Assembly: GCF_913773635.1 (NCBI RefSeq)
Contig: NZ_CAJYGQ010000009.1
Location: forward strand, 1 to 64,000
Direction of reading: 5' to 3'
Origin: an uncultured Mucilaginibacter sp.
Lineage (GTDB): Bacteria; Bacteroidota; Bacteroidia; Sphingobacteriales; Sphingobacteriaceae
DNA: 64,000 nucleotides
Positions 55,586 through 63,524 of this stretch are shown piece after piece. Positions within the stretch are counted from its first letter, which is position 1. Each line of letters begins with the position of its first letter. The notes under the pieces are model-generated. The model had not been told where the DNA came from and searched no databases. It saw only the letters and a list, made by a program, of their open reading frames with translations. The position numbers and the translations under genes were made by a program.

Positions 55586-56965
55586 ATGAATCATTTAACG
55601 CACGATACTATAGTAGCTCTTGCCACGCCAAATGGTACTGGAGCAATTGGCGTAATCAGGCTTTCTGGTCCTGATGCTATTGTAATTGCAAACAGTGTAT
55701 TTAAGGGAAAAAACTTAACTAAGCAAGCATCCCACACTATCCACTTTGGTACCATTACCGACGGTGACCTGGTACTTGACGAAGTTTTGATTTCAATATT
55801 CATAGGTCCGCGCTCATACACCCGCGAAAATGTGGTGGAGATATCCTGCCATGGTTCAAATTATATTATTCAAAGCATCATAAAATTACTTATCAGGCAG
55901 GGTGCACGATCGGCTAAACCCGGAGAGTTCACACTCAGGGCATTTCTTAACGGACAGTTTGACCTTTCGCAGGCCGAGGCTGTGGCTGATTTGATTGCTT
56001 CAGATTCTAAAGCTTCACAACAGGTGGCTTTACAGCAATTAAGAGGTGGCTACAGTTCTGAATTAAAAGATTTGCGTGAGCAATTAGTGCACTTTGCATC
56101 AATGGTTGAGCTTGAACTTGATTTTTCGGAAGAAGATGTAGAATTTGCTAACCGTGCGCAATTGAAACAACTTATACATGATTTAACGCGTGTTATAGGC
56201 AAGCTTATACAGTCCTTTGAGTTAGGAAATGCTGTAAAGCAAGGCATTAACACTGTTATAGCTGGCCGCCCAAATGCTGGTAAATCAACACTACTTAATG
56301 CACTTTTAAATGAGGAACGGGCAATTGTAAGTCACATTGCCGGTACCACACGCGATACCATTGAGGAAACATTGAATATAAACGGCATAAATTTCCGTTT
56401 AATTGACACAGCGGGTATACGCGAAGCCACTGATGCTATTGAACAGATTGGCGTGCAAAAAACGATGGAAAAGATAAGCCAGTCAGCATTGCTTCTTTAT
56501 GTATTTGATGTGGAATCAATTACACCTGAGGAGTTAAGCCAGGATATTCAAAACCTTTATAAACCCGGACTCCCTACCCTCTTGGTTGCTAATAAAATAG
56601 ATATAGTACCTGATTATAAACAAAAGTATAACGCAGCTTTACCCGAAGATGTAACCCTTGTAGCTATATCAGCAAAGGAGAAACTACACATTTCGCAACT
56701 AAAGCAGTTGGTTTATGACACCACCATTCAAGGTCGCTTAAACGGCAATGAAACGCTAGTAACTAACATCCGACATCTTGAGGCACTGCAAAAAACTGAA
56801 CAGGCTCTCATCAAAACCTTAAGCGGTATTGACATGCAGGTAACGTCAGACTTTTTAGCCATGGACATAAAACAAGCCCTGCACTATTTAGGCGAAATTA
56901 CAGGCACCGTTACCACAGACGATTTACTGGATAATATTTTTTCTAAGTTCTGTATCGGAAAATAA
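55586..56965 (+). CDS. mnmE: tRNA modification GTPase MnmE
   Basis: GTPase that with MnmG installs the carboxymethylaminomethyl group at U34 of certain tRNAs. ATG 55586 (MNHLTHDTIVALATPNG) is chosen; the track's TTG start at 55574 is out of keeping with the family. 459 aa. The N-terminal THF-binding domain has TGAIGVIRLSGPDA and GPRSYTRENVVEISCHG. The helical domain follows. The G domain inserted around 215-375 has G1 GRPNAGKST, G3 DTAGIRE and G4 ANKID. The C-terminus ends FCIGK with the conserved Cys. Housekeeping gene, single. Confidence 0.97.
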   Translation: MNHLTHDTIVALATPNGTGAIGVIRLSGPDAIVIANSVFKGKNLTKQASHTIHFGTITDGDLVLDEVLISIFIGPRSYTRENVVEISCHGSNYIIQSIIKLLIRQGARSAKPGEFTLRAFLNGQFDLSQAEAVADLIASDSKASQQVALQQLRGGYSSELKDLREQLVHFASMVELELDFSEEDVEFANRAQLKQLIHDLTRVIGKLIQSFELGNAVKQGINTVIAGRPNAGKSTLLNALLNEERAIVSHIAGTTRDTIEETLNINGINFRLIDTAGIREATDAIEQIGVQKTMEKISQSALLLYVFDVESITPEELSQDIQNLYKPGLPTLLVANKIDIVPDYKQKYNAALPEDVTLVAISAKEKLHISQLKQLVYDTTIQGRLNGNETLVTNIRHLEALQKTEQALIKTLSGIDMQVTSDFLAMDIKQALHYLGEITGTVTTDDLLDNIFSKFCIGK

Positions 56966-57139
56966 TTTTTCACCCTCCATTCGAGATTATTGGCATTACC
57001 TTCCACAATTTGATGACAATTCTTAAGCAGTAGTCGTAATTACGCTAATTACCGACTTTCGGCTACAACGACGCGACTTTTGCATACATGTCGCTTGTGT
57101 GCATCCTGCAACTTTGCTGTATCAAATACAAAGGCAAGC

Positions 57140-57943
57140 ATGGATTTACAAAACAGCACTGTATTAATTACCGGTGGCAGCAGTGGCATTGGTTTAGAAC
57201 TGGTGAGACAGCTTACGACAATTGGTGCAACTATCATAGTTACCGGTCGCGACTTGGAGAAGCTGAACAAAACTCAGCGCCAATTTCCAAAAGTCCACAT
57301 CTTTCAAAGCGATGTAGGTGACCCCGAAAGCATCAAAACACTTTACGAAAAGGTTTCCCAACAATTTCCTGATTTAAATATCCTCATCAACAACGCAGGC
57401 GAAATGCGATTAATTGATTTGCAGGATGCTTCGCCAAGTTTAGAAAACATTGTACGCGAAATTAATATCAATCTTTCAGGTACCATACAAATGACACATC
57501 AATTCCTGCCCCAGTTAACCAAACAACGGTCGGCAGCGGTTGTGAATGTATCATCAGGTATAGCTTTTATGCCTTTCTCTGTTGCACCGGTTTACAGCGC
57601 TTCTAAAGCTGGGGTGCGTGCATATACTCAAGCCTTGCGATTGCAGCTAAAAGGAACCAGCGTAAAGGTTTTTGAAATGATTCCTCCGGGTGTTAAAACT
57701 AACCTGCAAAAAAATTGGGTGCTACCAACAGATTCAAACTCGTCGTTAACCATGGAAGTTGATAAGATGGTTAAAATAGCCATTAAAGGGATGCAACAGG
57801 ATAAGCCGGAGCTAAACCCAGTACTTATTGGTGTAATTAAATGGGCAAGCAGGATTGTACCAGGTGCCCTAATCAACTTTGGTCACAAAGAGTTTGAGAG
57901 ATTCAGGCAATTGAACAACAACCTTAAGAACTCAACGATATGA
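57140..57943 (+). CDS. SDR-family oxidoreductase (DltE-like)
   Basis: 267 aa from ATG 57140 (MDLQNSTVLITGG); the track's upstream TTG extension is not SDR-like. TGGSSGIG is the cofactor loop, NNAG is in ILINNAGEMRLID, and the catalytic Ser and YxxxK are in NVSSGIAF and YSASK. TGRDLEKL suggests NADP. The extended C-terminus with a hydrophobic patch (ASRIVPGALINF) is DltE-like. It heads a run of plus-strand genes and overlaps the DUF2147 gene by 4 bp (ATGA), so translation is coupled. Confidence 0.9.
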   Translation: MDLQNSTVLITGGSSGIGLELVRQLTTIGATIIVTGRDLEKLNKTQRQFPKVHIFQSDVGDPESIKTLYEKVSQQFPDLNILINNAGEMRLIDLQDASPSLENIVREININLSGTIQMTHQFLPQLTKQRSAAVVNVSSGIAFMPFSVAPVYSASKAGVRAYTQALRLQLKGTSVKVFEMIPPGVKTNLQKNWVLPTDSNSSLTMEVDKMVKIAIKGMQQDKPELNPVLIGVIKWASRIVPGALINFGHKEFERFRQLNNNLKNSTI

Positions 57944-58374
57944 AAAGAACAATCCTAACAATCATATTGCTGTACGCAGCAATGATAACATTTGCTCAGA
58001 AACTTCCGGCCGATCAAATATTAGGAATTTGGCAATGCACTGATTACAAAATTGAGATCTATAAGTCTAGTAACACTTACTCAGCAAAGCTATTGTGGTC
58101 AAAAGATATGTTTGAAGCTGACGGAAAAACACCAAAGAAGGACGCCAAAAATCCTGACCCTAATCTTAAAGGCAGATCCGGACTAGGCCTCACCCATATT
58201 ACAGCGTTGATGTTTAAAGATGGTGAATACGTAGATGGCAAGTTATACAGTATACAGGACGGCAATACCTACAGTCTTAAAGGTAGATTGCATGGTATTA
58301 ATGAACTGGAAACGCGTGGCTACAAAGGCGTACCCATGCTGGGAAAGACTTTTATATGGAACCGTGTACAGTAA
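57940..58374 (+). CDS. Exported DUF2147-family protein
   Basis: 144 aa with signal peptide MKRTILTIILLYAAMITFAQ. The mature part is a DUF2147 domain: ADQILGIWQCTDYKIEIYKSSNTYSAKLLW, then GLTHITALMF, then DGKLYSIQDGNTYSLKGRLHG and GKTFIWNRV. The family is a small exported beta barrel of unknown function. It starts inside the SDR stop (ATGA overlap) and so is cotranscribed with it. Confidence 0.88.
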   Translation: MKRTILTIILLYAAMITFAQKLPADQILGIWQCTDYKIEIYKSSNTYSAKLLWSKDMFEADGKTPKKDAKNPDPNLKGRSGLGLTHITALMFKDGEYVDGKLYSIQDGNTYSLKGRLHGINELETRGYKGVPMLGKTFIWNRVQ

Positions 58375-58390
58375 ATAAATATTCACAACT

Positions 58391-58564
58391 ATGAGAAACA
58401 TTCAATACGACGAACGCTCAAGCTTTTGGTTAATGATCTTAAATGCAGTACGGCCAGCTGATTTATTGCTGTACTTAAGCACAGGTGAAGTGATCTTAAC
58501 GGAACAAAATCTCTTTGATCAGCCTAAGAGGCAACAAAGACTTTGCCCTTTGATATTTTTTTAA
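58391..58564 (+). CDS. Possible small ORF of 57 aa
   Basis: ATG 58391 to TAA 58564 encodes MRNIQYDERSSFWLMILNAV then RPADLLLYLSTGEVILTEQN and a basic tail. It is below the track's length cut. It sits in line between DUF2147 (16 bp before) and the DoxX-like gene (22 bp after), the spacing expected of an operon member. No family is recognised; composition is protein-like, without a signal peptide. It may be chance. Confidence 0.35.
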   Translation: MRNIQYDERSSFWLMILNAVRPADLLLYLSTGEVILTEQNLFDQPKRQQRLCPLIFF

Positions 58565-58586
58565 TTATACACACAACTACAACGCT

Positions 58587-58940
58587 ATGTTTAAAAATAT
58601 CGTCTCTCTATTATTACTCATTATATCTGTTTCGCTAAGCTTTAAACACGCCTGGGACACGGCGCATTACCAACGCAACCCCGAATCGTTTAAAATGATG
58701 GAAAGTTTGGGCGTAAGTGTATCCATGATTCCCGCCTTTGCAGCTTTGACACTATTAACCGGCATCCTTCTTTTGATACCTAAAACCTTTTTCGTGGGTA
58801 ACAAGATACATGCCATATCTATTGTAACTATCATGGGGCTGGCGCTTCGTAATGGCAACATCAAAATAGCTCTGATTGAGATCCCTTTTCTGGTTATGCC
58901 GTTATTAATGATATGGTTAAAATATCCGTTCAAAAATTAA
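58587..58940 (+). CDS. DoxX-like small integral membrane protein
   Basis: 117 aa with four hydrophobic helices (about 4-20, 48-66, 72-90 and 93-112). The first is followed by FKHAWDTAHYQRNPESFKMMESLG, and PAFAALTLLTGILLLIPKTFFVGN and ALIEIPFLVMPLLMIWLKYP follow. The pattern is that of small DoxX-like membrane proteins, though I cannot name a subfamily. Lies between the small ORF and the AraC gene in the same direction. Confidence 0.75.
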   Translation: MFKNIVSLLLLIISVSLSFKHAWDTAHYQRNPESFKMMESLGVSVSMIPAFAALTLLTGILLLIPKTFFVGNKIHAISIVTIMGLALRNGNIKIALIEIPFLVMPLLMIWLKYPFKN

Positions 58941-58953
58941 ACTATATTGTGAT

Positions 58954-59862
58954 ATGCAAATTGCTAAACCATACCGTATCAGTTCAATTACAGAAATACA
59001 TCGTTTGATGGGCATGCCCAAACCGCACCATCCGCTTATCAGCATTGTTGACCTGAAAGGTTTGAAGAACGATCATGATATTAATGCTGTGGTGTTCGAT
59101 CTATATGTGATTTCGATGAAAAGAGGCTGTAATAACCTGATTTACGGTCAGCAAAAATACGACTTTGACGAGGGGTTAATGGCTTTTTTATCACCCGGCC
59201 AAATATTGCGTGGAGACGAAAATGGTATACCTGCTGAATTGGAGGGCTGGATGTTGTTTATTCATCCTGATTTTCTGTGGAACACTTCGCTTTCGGCCAA
59301 AATCAAAAAGTATGAATACTTCAGCTATGCCACGCATGAGGCGCTATTTCTGTCTGATAAGGAAGAAGGTGTTATCAATGATATCATTCGAAACATCAGG
59401 AATGAATATCATTCAAACATTGATAAATTCAGCCAGGATATTATCATTGCAAATCTTGAAACACTACTAAATTATGCCGAGCGTTTTTATCAGCGCCAAT
59501 TCATTACCCGCAAAATTATTAACCATAAGATACTGGAGCGGTTAGAGCGTATACTAAATACATATCTTGAAAATGATGCATTGCTATCAAAAGGTGCACC
59601 AACCGTTCAATATCTTGCAGAAACGCTGAATATGTCATCAAAATACTTGAGCAGCCTTTTGAAGCAATTAACCGGTCAAACCACACAGCAGCTCATTCAT
59701 AATAAAATGATTGATAAGGCTAAAGAGCAACTATCAACCACAACGCTTTCCGTCAGTGAAATTGCCTATGGTCTTGGGTTTGAGCACTCACAGTCGTTCA
59801 GTAAGTTGTTTAAAAATAAAACCAAGCAATCTCCGCTTGAATTCAGAGCTTCATTCAACTAG
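58954..59862 (+). CDS. AraC-family transcriptional regulator (copy A)
   Basis: 302-aa regulator. The N-terminal part (about 1-160) resembles an AraC cupin-like sensor (VFDLYVISMKRGCNNLIYGQQKYDFDEGLMAFLSPGQ). The C-terminal HTH_18 (about 200-300) has TVQYLAETLNMSSKYLSSLLKQLTGQTTQQLI and VSEIAYGLGFEHSQSFSKLFKNKT. It is 13 bp after the DoxX-like gene, so probably the last gene of the SDR/DUF2147/DoxX operon and a candidate local regulator. It is a paralogue of the convergent AraC gene that follows after only 11 bp. Confidence 0.92.
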   Translation: MQIAKPYRISSITEIHRLMGMPKPHHPLISIVDLKGLKNDHDINAVVFDLYVISMKRGCNNLIYGQQKYDFDEGLMAFLSPGQILRGDENGIPAELEGWMLFIHPDFLWNTSLSAKIKKYEYFSYATHEALFLSDKEEGVINDIIRNIRNEYHSNIDKFSQDIIIANLETLLNYAERFYQRQFITRKIINHKILERLERILNTYLENDALLSKGAPTVQYLAETLNMSSKYLSSLLKQLTGQTTQQLIHNKMIDKAKEQLSTTTLSVSEIAYGLGFEHSQSFSKLFKNKTKQSPLEFRASFN

Positions 59863-59873
59863 TTAATAAGCAA

Positions 59874-60779
59874 TTAATTATCCTGAAGCTGCCCTCGCCG
59901 GTATTGTACCGGTGATACATTGGTACGTTGCTTAAAAAGTTTATTGAAGGATTGCGGGTGCTCAAAACCCAAATGATAAGCAATTTCAGCAGTAGTAAGG
60001 TTGGTTTGATTCAATAGCACTTTTGCTTTATCTATCAAGACCAAATGAATGTGCTGCTGCGTGGTTTTTCCGGTGAGAGACTTTAGCATATCAGAGAGGT
60101 AACGCTGGGAGATATTCAAATGAGTAGCTAAATCATGCGGTGATGGCAATCCGCTTATGATTGCCTTATTAAACTGCCCGGCCAGCCACTCGTCCATTTT
60201 CACAATCAGTTCATGGTGCATGTTCTTTCTGGTTTGGAACTGCCGGTTATAAAACCGGTTGCTATGATTGAGTAACAGTTCCAATTGTGATATCAGCACA
60301 TCTGTGCTGAACTGATCGATTGTGTTATTCAATTCAGTATCAATTGCCTGAAACAGCGCTTCCATGGTAAGCTTTTCTTTAGCTGATAAAAACAAAGCTT
60401 CGGCTACAGTATAATCAAAAAAGCCGTAGTGATGAATGCGCTGTGCAAGAGAATAATGGGACAGCAAATCAGGATGAAAGTATAAAGCATAACCTTGATA
60501 ATCCTCCCGATCGGGCGTCATTTTTACAGCCTGACCGGGAGCAAGAAACGCCATGCCGCCTTCCTTAAAATCATATGTGCCCGGCCCGTATTTAACGCTG
60601 CCTTTAAAATCTTCTTTAAAGGTTATCTTATAAAAGTCAAGCATAACCCAGCTGCCGGCATCACGCAAATCAATCTCTTCCTCATCATAATTTACCAGCG
60701 TAATCATAGGATGCGCAGGTGCTTTCGAATGGAGGCGGCGCATCAAATCACTTATTGTTTCAAATTTTAGCGTGCTCAC
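59874..60779 (-). CDS. AraC-family transcriptional regulator (copy B)
   Basis: 301-aa paralogue of the convergent copy A. The N-terminal sensor shows the same layout (KITFKEDFKGSVKYGPGTYDFKEGGMAFLAPGQ) and the HTH has HDLATHLNISQRYLSDMLKSLTGKTTQQHIHL and TAEIAYHLGFEHPQSFNKLFKQRTNVSP. It lies 38 bp downstream of the SDR at 60818 on the same strand, so the two are probably cotranscribed and it may control that SDR. Inducer unknown. Confidence 0.92.
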   Translation of the reverse strand: MSTLKFETISDLMRRLHSKAPAHPMITLVNYDEEEIDLRDAGSWVMLDFYKITFKEDFKGSVKYGPGTYDFKEGGMAFLAPGQAVKMTPDREDYQGYALYFHPDLLSHYSLAQRIHHYGFFDYTVAEALFLSAKEKLTMEALFQAIDTELNNTIDQFSTDVLISQLELLLNHSNRFYNRQFQTRKNMHHELIVKMDEWLAGQFNKAIISGLPSPHDLATHLNISQRYLSDMLKSLTGKTTQQHIHLVLIDKAKVLLNQTNLTTAEIAYHLGFEHPQSFNKLFKQRTNVSPVQYRRGQLQDN

Positions 60780-60817
60780 AGGTTGGTACTTTTAATATGC
60801 TAATTATAAATTGACTT

Positions 60818-61558
60818 TTAGCCCTGAACGGTTGGCCGTATAACAATATCACCTACGTCCACGTTATGCGGCTGATTAATAGCGTAGGCAACAGCTTGCG
60901 CAATGGACTCAGGAGGAATGGATATTCTATCGGCGGTATCCTGACTGGCCGAACGTATCGCGTCATTTTTAATATTGCTTACAAACTCCGTTGCTACATA
61001 ACCCGGTGAAATGCCTGTTACCCGCCAGCGCCCCTGAGACTCTTGACGTAGTGCTTCACTAATTGTGCGTACTGCATTTTTTGTACCTGCATAAACACCC
61101 ATTGTAGGCACAATTGCAATACCTGCGGTAGAAATGATGTTAACAAAGTGCCCTGATCCGTTTTTCAAAAACTCAGGCATTGCAGCTGCTATACCGTAAA
61201 GTGTACCTTTGATATTCACATCAATCATTTGTTCCCAGCCTGCTATATCTGTTTCTTCCATCGGGTATAACTGCGCTATACCAGCATTATTTACTATAAC
61301 ATCCAATTGGCCAAAATGCTTTACAGCCAATGCTACCAATAACTTTAAATCTTCAGATTTAGTTACATCCGTTGCTGAATATACAGCATCGCCTCCGTTA
61401 TCTCCAATTGATTGCACAATGCTTTCCAACTTTTCGACACGGCGAGCGCCTAAAATAACTTTCGCACCCTGAGCCGCTAATAATTCTGCTGTGGCTTTAC
61501 CAATACCACTGCTGGCACCGGTAATTACAACTACTTTTCCTGCTATTCCGTTTTCCAT
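60818..61558 (-). CDS. SDR-family oxidoreductase
   Basis: 246-aa classical SDR: TGASSGIG, NNAG in VIVNNAGIAQLYP, the active-site IISTAGIAIVP and YAGTK. LGARRVEKLE indicates probable NADP(H). It closely resembles the SDR at 16016 in the N-terminal GKVVxITGASSGIG block and the C-terminal VDVGDIVIRPTVQG. It precedes AraC copy B by 38 bp on the minus strand. Substrate unknown. Confidence 0.9.
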   Translation of the reverse strand: MENGIAGKVVVITGASSGIGKATAELLAAQGAKVILGARRVEKLESIVQSIGDNGGDAVYSATDVTKSEDLKLLVALAVKHFGQLDVIVNNAGIAQLYPMEETDIAGWEQMIDVNIKGTLYGIAAAMPEFLKNGSGHFVNIISTAGIAIVPTMGVYAGTKNAVRTISEALRQESQGRWRVTGISPGYVATEFVSNIKNDAIRSASQDTADRISIPPESIAQAVAYAINQPHNVDVGDIVIRPTVQG

Positions 61559-61741
61559 ATATTAACTTTTGATATACAAAGGTCATGATACCTGATGGCT
61601 GGCAAGTAGCCAAAACAGTTAGATGTGTAGCAATTTTGGTAAAGTTTTATTAGCTACCGTATCCTAAATAACTGCAAGGCTTGATATGTAATTTTATCTA
61701 TACGTAACAATCACTTAAAACGTCACATGTAGGTTTGGGGC

Positions 61742-62341
61742 GTGAAAAGCAACGAGCCTTCGGATAACAGATTGTTGAGCCAAATGCAGGACAACAACCA
61801 AAAGGCACTACTTTCTCTTATGAAAAAGTACGACCGAATGCTGTTCAGATATATTGATGCCCGAATCAACTCGCCTGAAAATGCACAGGAAGCCGTACAG
61901 GATATTTTCCTTACCTTATGGAATAACCGTTACGGTGTTAATATTACAGATACACTTTCCCCTTACCTGTATAAAGCGGCCAAAAACAAGGTGGTTGATT
62001 ACTACCTCGCTGCAAACCGTGAAATTGTAAACTACCAGGCTTTATTGCCTGAATATGATGCAGAAGTTGCACCTGCGGCAGATGAAAGCATTTTAGCAAC
62101 TGAATTACAAGATTGGTTAAGTAATGAGGTAGACAAAATGCCCGAAACCATAAAGAATGTTTTTACACTTAGCCGCAATGAGCAACTACCCGTACGGGAT
62201 ATTGCCGCCCGTCTTTCACTATCAGAGCAAACTGTAAAGAACAATTTAACTATTGCTCTTAAGCGCCTGCAGGTACGATTCAATCGTATGGAAAGTATTT
62301 CTTTACTATTGATAGTATTCAGAATATGCTTTTGCCGTTAG
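61742..62341 (+). CDS. FecI-type ECF sigma factor
   Basis: 199-aa sigma factor. The track start is GTG 61742. A promoter-like TAGGTTTG at 61730-61737 would place transcription start at or after this GTG, so the true start could be the Met 14 codons later (MQDNNQKALL), which still keeps region 2 intact. Region 2 has NAQEAVQDIFLTLW, and region 4 has LPVRDIAARLSLSEQTVKNNLTIALKRL. The hydrophobic tail SISLLLIVFRICFCR is common in Bacteroidota FecI-like sigmas. FecR and a TonB-dependent receptor follow downstream, the standard cell-surface signalling arrangement. Confidence 0.9.
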   Translation: MKSNEPSDNRLLSQMQDNNQKALLSLMKKYDRMLFRYIDARINSPENAQEAVQDIFLTLWNNRYGVNITDTLSPYLYKAAKNKVVDYYLAANREIVNYQALLPEYDAEVAPAADESILATELQDWLSNEVDKMPETIKNVFTLSRNEQLPVRDIAARLSLSEQTVKNNLTIALKRLQVRFNRMESISLLLIVFRICFCR

Positions 62342-62420
62342 CATTGCTGTTTTTAAGTTAACAGATTTTTGATAATTATTTAACGGTACCTTTTGGCGTA
62401 ACACCCGATTATAAGTGCAG

Positions 62421-63395
62421 ATGAACAACAAAAAGTCGGCACTGATTAACGTTTTATTACAGAAATACCGTGAAGGGAAAGGCACACTCCGGGAAACGCA
62501 ACAGGTAGAGAACTGGTTGCATAATCTTGGTAAAAACACTCCGGATGCTGTAAACACCAGTGAAGAAAAACTTGTTAAAGCGGCACGCAAAAACGTGTTA
62601 AAAAATATTGCTCCGCAACACAGTGTTTATAATATCATGCGACCTTATTTGCGCGTAGCAGCGGCTCTACTGCTCCTCCCCCTAGCATATTTAATATATA
62701 GCAACCAGCCAAAACCACTCATTGCAGCAAAGCAACAGTTCAGCACTTTAGCTGGGGAACGGAAAATCATCAGGTTACCTGACAGTACAGAGGTTGTCCT
62801 TAACGCATCATCGGTGCTAACTGTCGATGATAATTTCAACGAAAAGTTCCGCAACGTAAAGCTTTCTGGTGAGGCTTACTTTAGGGTTGCACATGATAGC
62901 ACAAGACCATTTATAGTAAGCACCGGTAAACTAAAAACCCGGGTATTAGGTACCGAATTTAACGTGCATGCCTACAAAAACGAAAGCAACATTAAGGTGG
63001 CAGTAGTTAAGGGCAGGGTGCGCGTAAGTGAGCATAAGCAAAATGGTAACAACAAACCGTTGGGCAATGTACTTACCCACAATCTGCTGCTTACCTACAA
63101 TGTAAGCAGCAAACGCTATAACACTGTTAATGCAGACGCAGAAAAGATTGCCTCATGGCAAAATGGCGGGTTATACTTTGAAGATGCAGATATACAGGAA
63201 ATAGTAATGGCTTTATCACGCCATTACAACCGTAACATTCAGTTTGCCGATACGCCTGTAGGAAAATGCAGCTATACCATTAGTTTTTTGCACGAGCCTC
63301 TGCCCAAAGTGCTTGGAGTACTTAGCCAGCTAACCGGCATCACTTACAAAACTGCCCAAAACAAAATCATCATACACTCAAAAAACTGCCATTAA
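62421..63395 (+). CDS. FecR-family anti-sigma factor
   Basis: 324 aa from ATG 62421; the track's GTG at 62415 adds two residues. An N-terminal DUF4880-like cytoplasmic region (KYREGKGTLRETQQVENWLHNLG) contacts sigma. One membrane helix lies near 78-95 (LRVAAALLLLPLAYLIY). The FecR domain (about 105-210) has SGEAYFRVAHDSTRPFIVSTGKLKTRVLGTEFNV. A C-terminal DUF4974 region (about 250-320; DADIQEIVMALSRHYNRNI, HEPLPKVLGVLSQLTGI) contacts the receptor STN domain. It sits 79 bp after the sigma gene. Confidence 0.94.
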   Translation: MNNKKSALINVLLQKYREGKGTLRETQQVENWLHNLGKNTPDAVNTSEEKLVKAARKNVLKNIAPQHSVYNIMRPYLRVAAALLLLPLAYLIYSNQPKPLIAAKQQFSTLAGERKIIRLPDSTEVVLNASSVLTVDDNFNEKFRNVKLSGEAYFRVAHDSTRPFIVSTGKLKTRVLGTEFNVHAYKNESNIKVAVVKGRVRVSEHKQNGNNKPLGNVLTHNLLLTYNVSSKRYNTVNADAEKIASWQNGGLYFEDADIQEIVMALSRHYNRNIQFADTPVGKCSYTISFLHEPLPKVLGVLSQLTGITYKTAQNKIIIHSKNCH

Positions 63396-63524
63396 ACATT
63401 ATGTAATACTCATTAAAACGAAAACAGGCTGATGCCTTGAGAACACCTGCCTGTTAATGGCTGCTGAAGCAGCAGGCCACGTCATTTCAACGATTCCTAA
63501 ATCATAGTAATAACAATAGTAAAA

